DNA from: Candidatus Falkowiibacteriota bacterium
GTDB taxonomy: Archaea > Iainarchaeota > Iainarchaeia > Iainarchaeales > GCA-2688035
Reading direction: 5' to 3'
Assembly: GCA_017610485.1 (NCBI GenBank)
Contig: JAFCBY010000066.1
Span: forward strand, 1-8,778
Length of the DNA: 8,778 nt
The position numbers and the translations under genes were made by a program. This document shows positions 1 to 7,577 of the stretch, one piece after another. The notes beneath the pieces were generated by a model. That model saw only the letters and a program-made list of their open reading frames with translations. It was not told the origin of the DNA and made no database searches. Each line of letters begins with the position of its first letter. The first letter of the stretch is position 1.

Positions 1-1
1 G

Positions 2-1264
2 CCAGGCCTTGGAAGTTATGGAAACGAGTGCGACATGGTTGACCAGGTTATAGCAACACCTGCCTTCACAAAAGGGGACAGTGAGGGCAAGACAATCCAA
101 ACAGTTCAGTACAAGATAAAGCCCAGGCTCAACTACAGGAAAATGATCTGCGAGTACATGGCACAAACGCCTTTCCAGAGCCTCTTTGGTTTAAGAGTAA
201 TGATGAACCAGGGACGCAACCGTGTCTTTGTGGACGCCGCAGCCCTTGTGAACTACAGCACTCCCTATGGAAGCACAACAAACAAGTACTTCCAGGTAGA
301 ATTTGAGGACATGTGGGGAATCGGGGATACGATCGACGAGTGCATCCACCAGGCAGGAAGGCCGCCAATCTCGCTGGAAAAGATGATGAAGTGCAGGGAA
401 AAGGGCAAAATGGTGAACAAGGCAGAGGATGTTGTTGACAAAACGGTTTTTGACCTGACCACGAACGAGGGGTTCATAAAGGGCTTTATCCCACAGCAGT
501 TCTTCTCCGACAGGGAAATCTACATTTATGAGACAGAGCCACAGGCCGTAATGATTCCGCCGGCGGGGGCACAGGACGGCATAACAAACATTGGGCCAAG
601 CACATTCAGAAGTGATAAAGGTGTAGAGGTCACATTGGAGCCCGTGCAGGGAGAATGCTGGGCGCCAATAATTGCAGGAAACTGGTCGGTCAAGATGACG
701 GTTGACAGGAGTGGAATGTCGCCAAACGTCCAATGCGAAAAGATTGAGAAAACAGTGATGTTAACAGTGGAGAGGCCGGCAGTCTGGGATGGGACAAAAC
801 CGGTGTCGGTTCTTGTAAAGATGATGGTCTTGAACAAGGGCGTGGACCCCTCAGCCGTTGACCCAAAAACCTGCGGAAAGACAATAATAGCCCCACTACC
901 ACCAGGAACAACGGCCTGCGATGCCGGAGGCGAAACAGGGCCAGCTTACAAAACCTATGGCTTTGACAAGCTTTCCTTTGACTGGACCTGGGAGGGCACA
1001 GGCAAGGACAATGCCACCAAAAAGTGGACCTGTGACAAAGGCGGGCAAGAAATGTTCTGCGACGCAGTGCAGTTCTCAATCGAGCTCAGCAAGAAGGGCA
1101 GAGAGCTGAAGGGCGTTGTGGATTCAATCGGAACCACTAGCAATGAGAAAAACAAGGATGTGCTATTGCAGGCATTCGGGCTAACAGACAGCAAAGACCT
1201 TGACAAGTACAGGAACAGCAAAAACCTGTTCAGATGGGTTAAGAAGCAGGCTATTATAGGATGA
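2..1264 (+). CDS. Large secreted/surface protein, 5'-truncated by window edge; Ig-like and Cys-rich, function unknown
   Basis: I do not recognise the family. The frame is open to the first bases of the window, and codons before the first ATG (position 35) read as ordinary protein with a Cys, so the true start is probably upstream and ATG-35 is not the start. Numbering from ATG-35, residues 1-170 are mixed alpha/beta with Cys 39, 103 and 120. Residues about 195-290 look like an Ig-like beta-sandwich (Cys 208, 234, 280; Trp 209 and 217). Residues 295-355 form a module with Cys 295, TGP at 301-303, FDWTW at 315-319, Cys 333 and CDAVQFSIE at 342-350. This module recurs at 8305-8490. The C-terminus (350-409) is charged and probably helical. 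Ten cysteines and the beta-rich composition suggest an extracytoplasmic protein (inference). No C-terminal membrane anchor is seen. It stops at TGA 1262-1264, immediately before a frame that leads directly into the next gene, so it may be the front part of a split gene. Confidence 0.8.
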   Translation, partial: PGLGSYGNECDMVDQVIATPAFTKGDSEGKTIQTVQYKIKPRLNYRKMICEYMAQTPFQSLFGLRVMMNQGRNRVFVDAAALVNYSTPYGSTTNKYFQVEFEDMWGIGDTIDECIHQAGRPPISLEKMMKCREKGKMVNKAEDVVDKTVFDLTTNEGFIKGFIPQQFFSDREIYIYETEPQAVMIPPAGAQDGITNIGPSTFRSDKGVEVTLEPVQGECWAPIIAGNWSVKMTVDRSGMSPNVQCEKIEKTVMLTVERPAVWDGTKPVSVLVKMMVLNKGVDPSAVDPKTCGKTIIAPLPPGTTACDAGGETGPAYKTYGFDKLSFDWTWEGTGKDNATKKWTCDKGGQEMFCDAVQFSIELSKKGRELKGVVDSIGTTSNEKNKDVLLQAFGLTDSKDLDKYRNSKNLFRWVKKQAIIG

Positions 1265-1280
1265 AGGAACAAAGGCAAAT

Positions 1281-3005
1281 ATGGATGTCTTGCTGCAGTA
1301 TATGCAAGAGACTGTAAACAAGCTGCAGACAGACGCACCAAAAGATGCGGAAAGCATTGTTGCAATGTTTGACAAAACCGTGCCAGACTTTGAAAGAGCA
1401 GAAAAGGAAAAGTTTGGCCAATTGGGCATAGAATACTCAGAAGAACTTGAAAGGTATGTTTGGACATTCAAGGAATTCAAGAAATTCCAAGAAAATTTTA
1501 AAGCCAAACTAGACCTCATTGACGGCACAGGCACGGATTTAAGCGAGTGTAAGGAAAGGAATACTAGCGGATTTTTGGTTAATGCTCTAAAGAAGGAAAA
1601 TGCAGTTATGTGTATAGTAGACAGAGTTAACCCACTGGTCTCCGGAAGCCCACAAAAATTGGACGTTTCTTCAGAATTCCTCAAAAAAATCATCAACGCA
1701 AACCTGGAATTCGTTGTCGGCTACAGGAACATTGAGAGTGTAACGGTTGACGAGCCGCTTGGGCAAAAGGTAATGGCCGAAGCAGCCAACCTCAAAGAGG
1801 TGAATGATAAGCTGAAAGGATATGGATATGGCACCAACTTTGCCGACTTCTACAACAAGGTTGTAGAGTTTGAGGCCTACCTTGTGAAGGACGGCTACAG
1901 CAGAGGCCTGATTGAAGACTTTGCAACCGCATTCAAGGAAGAAGAAGAAGTCAAAGAAATCGTGTTTAGCAGATGGGTATTTGAACTAGGGGGCAAAAAA
2001 ACAGGCCAAAATAGCAGTATTGTTTTGCAGGAGCCGGGCCAGTACGGTGTTTTGCTGGACTACAAATTTGGCATTGAAAATTCGCTGGTTCCCTTTGACT
2101 TTGATATAGACGTCCAACTAACCAAGGAAAAGGGGCTTGCAGACATTACTCCAAACGGCCAATACTATGCCAAGAACATGTTCTTCCATCTTCCATTCGA
2201 CGGAGAGCTTGGAAAGGGCTCGGAAAGGAAAGGCTATGGAATCACTTATAGCAACAGCAACGATAAGACAATTGGCGTAGTCTACAACAAAAATCATGTC
2301 AACGACCCTCTAATAACGCTTGAGGATAATACAAGCGGCGGAATGAAGGACTACTCATTAAACTATGGCGAGGACTTCTTGACAACCAACACAGGGGCCA
2401 TCTTGAGCATTTCCAAAGACGCCATTCAGTTCAATCCATCAACGCCGACAAGGGTGCAGTTGACACTTAACAATAGGCAGGGAACAGGGGCAGAGGGAAT
2501 AGTCTACGACCTGATTGAGTCCGGTGGACAAGACCGCTCGGTGATTGAAAAGTACTTCTCCAACAGCGATTACAAAACCAAAAGCTGGTTTGCCTGGAAG
2601 AGCGGGAGCAAAGAATTCAAGGACAGCGGCTTTTCAAAGCAGCAGGCACAAGCCCTATGCAACGAGGTCGGCCTTGACGACCGCCATGGCTTCATCCAAG
2701 ATATTGACGGCTCGGAAAAGAAATTCACAGGAATAGCCTATCTTCCGTTTGAAAAAAGCTACCAGCTAAGGTCGATATGCAACCAAGGCAGCGCGACAGT
2801 TATGGCATTTGGCAAAATAGAAAATATGGATGCAGGACATCGAAAGGGAATCATTTCATTGAACTCAACAGGTGCGGACGGCGTGGGAACAATTAAGAGC
2901 TACATTGACAAGATTAAAGACGAAATTGTTTGCATTGTTCCAGGCCAGGACAGCACGGATCTTGCGTGGAACACCGAAGAACTGTTTGAAAAGGAACTGG
3001 ATTAA
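1281..3005 (+). CDS. Hypothetical 574-residue protein, helical N-terminus and beta-rich middle; possibly C-terminal part of the preceding gene
   Basis: No known family was recognised. Residues 1-75 and about 130-225 are rich in charged residues with helix-like spacing. Residues about 230-400 are beta-rich with Gly/Asn/Asp turns (for example RWVFELGG at 231-238 and an EPGQYGVLLDY stretch at 251-261), like an Ig or jelly-roll type surface domain. Residues 400-574 are mixed, with Cys 460, 500 and 551; Cys 90 and 111 lie in the N-terminal part. There is no signal peptide or membrane segment, which is odd for a protein that otherwise resembles a secreted one. The chosen start is ATG-1281, preceded by AAGG at 1272-1275 as a possible weak ribosome site. 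The frame is open back only to 1260, after TAG 1257-1259. The gene starts 16 bases after the preceding stop, so it is either a translationally coupled operon partner or the rest of that gene after a +1 frame change. It ends at TAA 3003-3005, before a T-rich tract. Confidence 0.8.
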   Translation: MDVLLQYMQETVNKLQTDAPKDAESIVAMFDKTVPDFERAEKEKFGQLGIEYSEELERYVWTFKEFKKFQENFKAKLDLIDGTGTDLSECKERNTSGFLVNALKKENAVMCIVDRVNPLVSGSPQKLDVSSEFLKKIINANLEFVVGYRNIESVTVDEPLGQKVMAEAANLKEVNDKLKGYGYGTNFADFYNKVVEFEAYLVKDGYSRGLIEDFATAFKEEEEVKEIVFSRWVFELGGKKTGQNSSIVLQEPGQYGVLLDYKFGIENSLVPFDFDIDVQLTKEKGLADITPNGQYYAKNMFFHLPFDGELGKGSERKGYGITYSNSNDKTIGVVYNKNHVNDPLITLEDNTSGGMKDYSLNYGEDFLTTNTGAILSISKDAIQFNPSTPTRVQLTLNNRQGTGAEGIVYDLIESGGQDRSVIEKYFSNSDYKTKSWFAWKSGSKEFKDSGFSKQQAQALCNEVGLDDRHGFIQDIDGSEKKFTGIAYLPFEKSYQLRSICNQGSATVMAFGKIENMDAGHRKGIISLNSTGADGVGTIKSYIDKIKDEIVCIVPGQDSTDLAWNTEELFEKELD

Positions 3006-3012
3006 GCCAATT

Positions 3013-3024
3013 CCCTTTTTCTTT
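3013..3024 (+). terminator. Probable archaeal oligo-T transcription terminator
   Basis: A pyrimidine run with five T then CTTT begins eight bases after the TAA of the preceding gene. Archaeal RNA polymerase commonly terminates at such T tracts without a required hairpin. No strong GC hairpin precedes it. The position between a stop codon and a promoter supports the call, but it is based on sequence appearance alone. Confidence 0.45.
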
Positions 3025-3038
3025 GGTTTACAGAGGGG

Positions 3039-3118
3039 GTTTACTGGCAATTTTGCTAAGGAAAAGACTTATATATAAAGAAAAGAAATATATACTTGGC
3101 AAACTGGAAACAGTAAAC
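3039..3118. repeat. Imperfect inverted repeat bracketing the TATA region
   Basis: The outer arm GTTTACTG (3039-3046) is the reverse complement of CAGTAAAC (3111-3118). An inner arm TTTGCTAAG (3052-3060) pairs with CTTGGCAAA (3095-3103), with one G-T position. Both share almost the same centre, near 3078. The AT-rich stretch 3061-3094 lies between the arms and includes the TATA motif. It could be an operator for a dimeric regulator or a hairpin in read-through RNA; neither is shown by the sequence alone. Confidence 0.45.
3061..3077 (+). promoter_or_regulatory. Archaeal promoter: A-rich BRE-like element plus TATA box
   Basis: The purine-rich GAAAAGA at 3061-3067 is followed by CTTATATATA at 3068-3077, close to the archaeal BRE/TATA consensus. 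A start of transcription some 22-27 bases downstream would fall near 3098-3104, leaving a leader of about 35-40 bases before ATG-3138. A second AT-rich motif, AAATATATAC (3086-3095), could serve as an alternative TATA box with a start near 3117-3121. This is the only promoter-like site between genes in the window and indicates that the 1479-residue gene begins its own transcription unit. Confidence 0.6.
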
Positions 3119-3137
3119 TTCTCGGAAAAGATGTTGC

Positions 3138-6100
3138 ATGGCTTTGGAATCGCTGAAAGAGCTGTATTACAAACTCGAAGACAAGTGGTATGCAGTAATT
3201 GACAGGGTTGACTCAAAGCTGCCGGTGCACGCCGTAGTTGACAGGGTTGACAAAATTGCGCCAAGCTTTGCCCTGTTTCTGGCAGTAATTGTGCTTATTC
3301 TGGCAGTGCTTATAGTGAGCTCGGTCTCGTTTCCGACAGGGGTCTCCTGGTCATTCAAGGTAGTGGACGCTGACGGCAGCCCTGTGGAGAACGCATCCGT
3401 CACAATATATGTGGAAGAAGAAAACATTTTCTCAGGCTCGACCAACGAGGAAGGGGAGACAGAAAACGTTTTTTTTGACAAGGACACAACCTTTACAGTA
3501 GCCATTTCAAAACGCGACTTCGTTGACTTCACAGACATGTTTAAGGCCGCTGAGTCAACCTACTTAAAGGAAATTCGCATGGAGTCGCTTGAGGAAAAGA
3601 CCTACACCATTGCATTGAAGGACAGCGCCGGCCAGCCAATAAGGGTTCCAATGCAGTTAACATTTTCATGCAGAAACACCAGTGTTAAGGCTCCGGACAG
3701 CTTTGAGGTTTCGAGCGGAATTGCAACAGTTACCGCGCCTGCAGGGTGCAATGGCCTCATAGTCTCGGCAAGGGGCGAAGGATTTGTGTTTAAGGACTCT
3801 GTGGAGCTTGTAGACAACGAGCAAACCATTTTCCTGGAAGAGGAATCAGGCGAAACAGGAAAGGTGAGGGTTGAACTCTTCGTAAACGGTGAGCTGATAA
3901 ATGAGGAGGTAACGGTTTACCTCTACAAGGACAACGGAGTGGACTCAGGCCTTGGCCCGGTTGAATCTGCCCTGAGCGAGGCAGGAGTTGCAATCTTTGA
4001 AAGGCGGCCAGGAACTTATTTTGTCAAAAGCTCTGGCACAACGGATTACGCCGCCGCCACCTCAGATGTTTTCAGCCTTTCCACGTCCGCAGTGAAACCA
4101 ATAAGGCTTGATTTGGAGAGGAACATTGTTGGGAGCATAAAGCTTAGGATAGTGGATAAGAGAACAGGCTCTTTGGTTGATGGCGCGGACGTTTTGTTAA
4201 GACTTGGCAGCCAGGAGATTGACAGAAAGGTTTCAAGCGAGGAAGAGGAATTCCTGGAGTTCCCTGTTTCAAGGGACACAAGCTACTCGGTTGTAATAGA
4301 CCACGAAGCATACTGCTTCAAGATAGTGCACGACACAGTCATTGGCGAAGCCGTAAAGGAGATTGAGCTAACATCGTTTACGGACGACTGCGGCGGAAAG
4401 TTAAAAGTGAGGGTTTTGGACCAGGACGGCTACCCTGTGAGGAACGCAACAGTTGGCCTCTACAACGAGGACGGGTTTGGAATAGGCTTCGGAGACCTTG
4501 TAACAGACCTGAACGGGGAGGCAGAGTTCAGCAGGGTGCCAAGCGGCGACTACATGGCCTTTGGCTTCAAGGCAAGCAGCTCTGGCTGGAGCGATATCGG
4601 CCACTTCATCCAAAGAAGCGCGGAAAAAACCGTGCTGAGCGTAGTTCTTATCTCAGGCGACGGAATTGTAAGAGTAAACGTTTCCGATGACGATGGAAGC
4701 CCGCTGCCCTTCTCAAAGGTCGCGATAGTGGATGCACAAACATTTGACGTTATGGGTGATGGCCCAATGCCGGTTGACGACCTAAATGGCTCGGTTGAGC
4801 TCAGCGTAAGGGCCAACAAAAAGGTTTACATTATTGCAAGCAGGGACGGCTACACCACGTTTATTTCAACGGTCAAGCCTGTGCTGGCAAACACAACCCA
4901 GGCGTTCAACGCAGTCCTAGAAAGGGAAATCATTCAAGGAGAAGTAAAAGTCAAGTTCAAGGGCATGTTCAAGAACGGAAAGGCCGCAAAAAACATTGCG
5001 CCAGGGCAGGAATACGACGCAGTGTTTGAGATAAGGGTTCCAGCAAACAAGAATTATGACAGCATGGGAATGCATATCAGGACAGGAAAGCGCGATTTAA
5101 TGGAGCTTGACAACATAGTTATAAAGTCTATAAACGCCCCGGGAAGGGTCAACATACTCAAGGCCACAAGCTATAGCCCTGAGAACGGCTATGCAGTCGA
5201 TTCACAGCATTTGTCAAGTGACGAGGCAAAGTGGGTGAATTTAAGATGGTTGGCACCGCACTCAGGCATAATGCAGGTTTCCGCAAAAATAAGGATAAAG
5301 GAAACAACCCACATAGGGGATCAGCTCAACCTATCCTACAGGGTGTGGGGAGAGACCGATGGAGACTTTAAGAGAGACCCTGTTGACAAGGAACTTGGGG
5401 AGGCAGAGTCAATAGCAGGAAAGGAATCCCTGTACGCCTACACCAACCAGGAAATATTCCAGCTCGACATTGAAACAATCTGCGACGAAAAATTCTGCTT
5501 CAGCGCAAGCGCCCTAGACCTGGAGGACGAGCTCGCATTCAGCGCAACAGACGGCTTTGACGCAAAGGTTTCAAGAACCTACAAGCTGGGCTTTACAATT
5601 CTCAACAACTCGGAATTTGAAACAAACTCATACATGGACGCGGAGATAAGGATAAGCAGCCCGGGTTCCGGCATCCTGCTGCAGAACTACAGCATCTTCG
5701 GGGCACAAAACCAGGTGACAGAAGGCATTGCTGTAGGAGGAAGGACAGAATGGATTGGAATAGGGAATTTGCTGCCAGACAACCAGGTAAACGGTGAAAT
5801 ATTCCTAAAGCCGGAAAAGTCTGGCTCCATGAGACTGACAATTGAGATAAGAAGCAACAACAGGCTGCAATTCAGCAGGCTCGTGCCCATAAACGTTGCC
5901 TCGAACAGGGAAATGTTAGTTGTTATAACGCCCGAGATGCTGCCATCAGGCATAGAGAACAGCATCACAGTAAGCGTAAAGGACAAGAAGACAGGGGCAG
6001 AGATAGGGGACGCGATTGCAAAAGTAAAGGACCGGTTTGGAACGGTTGTTGCCGAAAGGCAGACAAACACAAAGGGGCTTGTGGAGCTGAGGCTTCCAGG

Positions 6101-7577
6101 CCTGCAGCCAGGCGAAAAGCTAGAGCTGACGGTAACAAAGCCAGACTACGAAAGCTTTGAAAAAATTCTGGAAGTTGATCCTGATATCATAAAGGTCAAG
6201 CCAACCACAATCGGCGTTGCACTCAACTCAAAGATAAAGTTTGAAACCCAGTCCATGTTCAATGTTGAAAACCAGACATCCTTTGACATAAAGATCAAAA
6301 GCATTAAGCTCGACGGAAAGCTCTACGGCTTGGTTGACAGGGAAAAGGTCAACAACCAGCTCCACAGCTACGTGGGCGAAACCATCAAGGCATCAGAGAT
6401 GAAGGAAATGGTGATGATGAGCTTCCTAACAGAAAAGGGAAAGAAGCTCAAGCAGGCAAAACAGCTTGAAGCAAGCCTTGACATAACGGTTCAGGCTCTT
6501 GGAAACGAATGGGTTAAGCAGGTGCCGGTAAAAATAAGCATTGGCCTAGGCGGCGAGGTAGACGACCCGGCATGCTTTGTGATAACGAGAAGAGAATGGA
6601 AGGCCTCAACAGAGGGCGTGCCAATAGAAATAGAATTCGAAGCCCAAAACAACTGCAGCATCTCAGGAACCGCAATTTCCCTGAGAAACATTGCAGCAGA
6701 GGCAAAATGGGAAACAAACCAGCTTGGAACATTCTCTGTTAGAACCGAAGACAACGCAATTGACGTGAGAACCGGCTACCCAAAGAAATTCAAGGGCATA
6801 CTAAACCCGGAGGAAACAATCACAATAGTGTTAACCTTTACACCAAACGCGGGCGTGAACGGCAAAGGGGTTGCAGACATCACCTTCAGCGCAGAAAACC
6901 CAACAGAATCGGGCGCGCAGGAAATCTCAAACAGGATTTCGGCAGAGCTCACAGTGGTAAACATTGCGGACTGCATGAGCTTCAGCAAGGAAGTGCTGCG
7001 CATAAAGCCGGAGAAGACAGATACATTCACAATCGAGACCATAAACTGTGGGTCGAAGAATGAGATAAAGCTGGTGTCGGAGCTAACCCTAAGCGTTGAC
7101 AAGTTCACCTTGGGGGACTCGGCAAGCAAGGAGATTGAAGTGCTTGCGGAGAAAAACGTTGCAGGCCAGTACCCAATAAACGTTTACGCAAAAGGCAGCG
7201 ATGAGCTGCAGCACAAGCTGATTAAGACAATCAGGGCAAGGATTCTCGCAGGAGGCTGCCTTGAACTAAGCAGGTATGAGTTTGACATATTTGACAATCC
7301 CGACAACCCATACGACGGCTACGACACGGCAGAAATAATAAACCACTGCTATGAAAAGCCGATAACGGTCAGCATCAAATTCGACGAAAGGGACTTGATA
7401 GACGCCATAGAAGATGGTGCGATATTCGGCCTAATCGCCGGCACAATAGGCGGCTTCATGGCATCAGCAGACAACAGGAACTTCTTCACAGGGGAAAAAG
7501 AGGAAGCAAAACCGCTCAGAAACGCCAAACGGCGGAAGCAAAAACCCAAACCCGCCAGGCATAATAGAAGCACCTGA
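3138..7577 (+). CDS. Giant N-terminally anchored surface protein with tandem carboxypeptidase-regulatory-like and Ig-like domains (1479 aa, probably frame-broken at its C-terminus)
   Basis: Residues 1-42 are charged and probably cytosolic, with a duplicated [YH]AV[IV]DRVD motif (18-25 and 31-38). Residues 44-65 are one strong membrane helix. The remainder should lie outside the cell: six successive beta-sandwich domains of carboxypeptidase-regulatory type (about 70-148, 154-233, 241-326, 332-412, 419-506, 508-595), recognised by recurring V.D.DG.P[VL]..[AS].V and later G.A.F or G.V.L strands. Then come an Ig/CARDB-like region (601-790), another beta domain (797-920), a seventh regulatory-like sandwich (926-1012), an unassigned region (1020-1136) and three Cys-pair domains (Cys 1146/1173, 1279/1304, 1374/1404). 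A Gly-rich hydrophobic stretch lies at 1428-1442. The last 17-20 residues are unusually basic, use CGG CGG and CCC codons that are rare upstream, and run to TGA, which suggests an out-of-frame tail. ATG-3138 is chosen because the upstream frame is closed by TAA 3114-3116 and no other start lies between; the ribosome site is weak (GGAAAAG, 3124-3130). The family-level role, structural surface or adhesion protein, is inferred; no catalytic motif was seen. Confidence 0.88.
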   Translation: MALESLKELYYKLEDKWYAVIDRVDSKLPVHAVVDRVDKIAPSFALFLAVIVLILAVLIVSSVSFPTGVSWSFKVVDADGSPVENASVTIYVEEENIFSGSTNEEGETENVFFDKDTTFTVAISKRDFVDFTDMFKAAESTYLKEIRMESLEEKTYTIALKDSAGQPIRVPMQLTFSCRNTSVKAPDSFEVSSGIATVTAPAGCNGLIVSARGEGFVFKDSVELVDNEQTIFLEEESGETGKVRVELFVNGELINEEVTVYLYKDNGVDSGLGPVESALSEAGVAIFERRPGTYFVKSSGTTDYAAATSDVFSLSTSAVKPIRLDLERNIVGSIKLRIVDKRTGSLVDGADVLLRLGSQEIDRKVSSEEEEFLEFPVSRDTSYSVVIDHEAYCFKIVHDTVIGEAVKEIELTSFTDDCGGKLKVRVLDQDGYPVRNATVGLYNEDGFGIGFGDLVTDLNGEAEFSRVPSGDYMAFGFKASSSGWSDIGHFIQRSAEKTVLSVVLISGDGIVRVNVSDDDGSPLPFSKVAIVDAQTFDVMGDGPMPVDDLNGSVELSVRANKKVYIIASRDGYTTFISTVKPVLANTTQAFNAVLEREIIQGEVKVKFKGMFKNGKAAKNIAPGQEYDAVFEIRVPANKNYDSMGMHIRTGKRDLMELDNIVIKSINAPGRVNILKATSYSPENGYAVDSQHLSSDEAKWVNLRWLAPHSGIMQVSAKIRIKETTHIGDQLNLSYRVWGETDGDFKRDPVDKELGEAESIAGKESLYAYTNQEIFQLDIETICDEKFCFSASALDLEDELAFSATDGFDAKVSRTYKLGFTILNNSEFETNSYMDAEIRISSPGSGILLQNYSIFGAQNQVTEGIAVGGRTEWIGIGNLLPDNQVNGEIFLKPEKSGSMRLTIEIRSNNRLQFSRLVPINVASNREMLVVITPEMLPSGIENSITVSVKDKKTGAEIGDAIAKVKDRFGTVVAERQTNTKGLVELRLPGLQPGEKLELTVTKPDYESFEKILEVDPDIIKVKPTTIGVALNSKIKFETQSMFNVENQTSFDIKIKSIKLDGKLYGLVDREKVNNQLHSYVGETIKASEMKEMVMMSFLTEKGKKLKQAKQLEASLDITVQALGNEWVKQVPVKISIGLGGEVDDPACFVITRREWKASTEGVPIEIEFEAQNNCSISGTAISLRNIAAEAKWETNQLGTFSVRTEDNAIDVRTGYPKKFKGILNPEETITIVLTFTPNAGVNGKGVADITFSAENPTESGAQEISNRISAELTVVNIADCMSFSKEVLRIKPEKTDTFTIETINCGSKNEIKLVSELTLSVDKFTLGDSASKEIEVLAEKNVAGQYPINVYAKGSDELQHKLIKTIRARILAGGCLELSRYEFDIFDNPDNPYDGYDTAEIINHCYEKPITVSIKFDERDLIDAIEDGAIFGLIAGTIGGFMASADNRNFFTGEKEEAKPLRNAKRRKQKPKPARHNRST
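3199..3251 (+). repeat. Short direct repeat inside the cytosolic N-terminus of the giant protein
   Basis: The 14-base TTGACAGGGTTGAC occurs at 3199-3212 and again at 3238-3251, 39 bases (13 codons) apart. It encodes the duplicated IDRVD/VDRVD motif just before the membrane helix. Exact nucleotide identity suggests a recent duplication or a conserved binding motif; it is short enough that convergence cannot be excluded. Confidence 0.6.
7513..7577 (+). other. Apparent +1 frame break between the 1479-residue ORF and the downstream open frame
   Basis: The two frames overlap from 7450 to 7577. Up to about 7515 the first frame has normal codons (GAA AAA GAG GAA GCA). From about 7530 the other frame looks native (GGC GGA AGC AAA AAC CCA) and reads into a Gly/Ser linker, while the first frame becomes an Arg/Lys/Pro-rich tail. 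The switch therefore most likely lies at 7513-7530, for example one extra A in the AAA at 7527-7529. I cannot tell a real mutation from an assembly error or recoding. Confidence 0.6.

Noticed and set aside
191..733. Reverse-strand open frame of 180 codons
   Set aside because: It lies wholly opposite a well-supported + strand gene and its product has a composition typical of an antisense shadow.
1259..1268. Programmed +1 frameshift site at the first gene junction
   Set aside because: A tRNA on GGA would not re-pair well after moving one base to GAT, and no slippery heptamer or stimulator was seen; a sequence error, mutation or two separate genes fit better.
3131..3202. Short upstream ATG frame of 23 codons overlapping the start of the giant gene
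   Set aside because: It begins seven bases before ATG-3138 in another frame, has no clear ribosome site of its own and ends quickly; the long frame with a membrane helix is clearly the gene.
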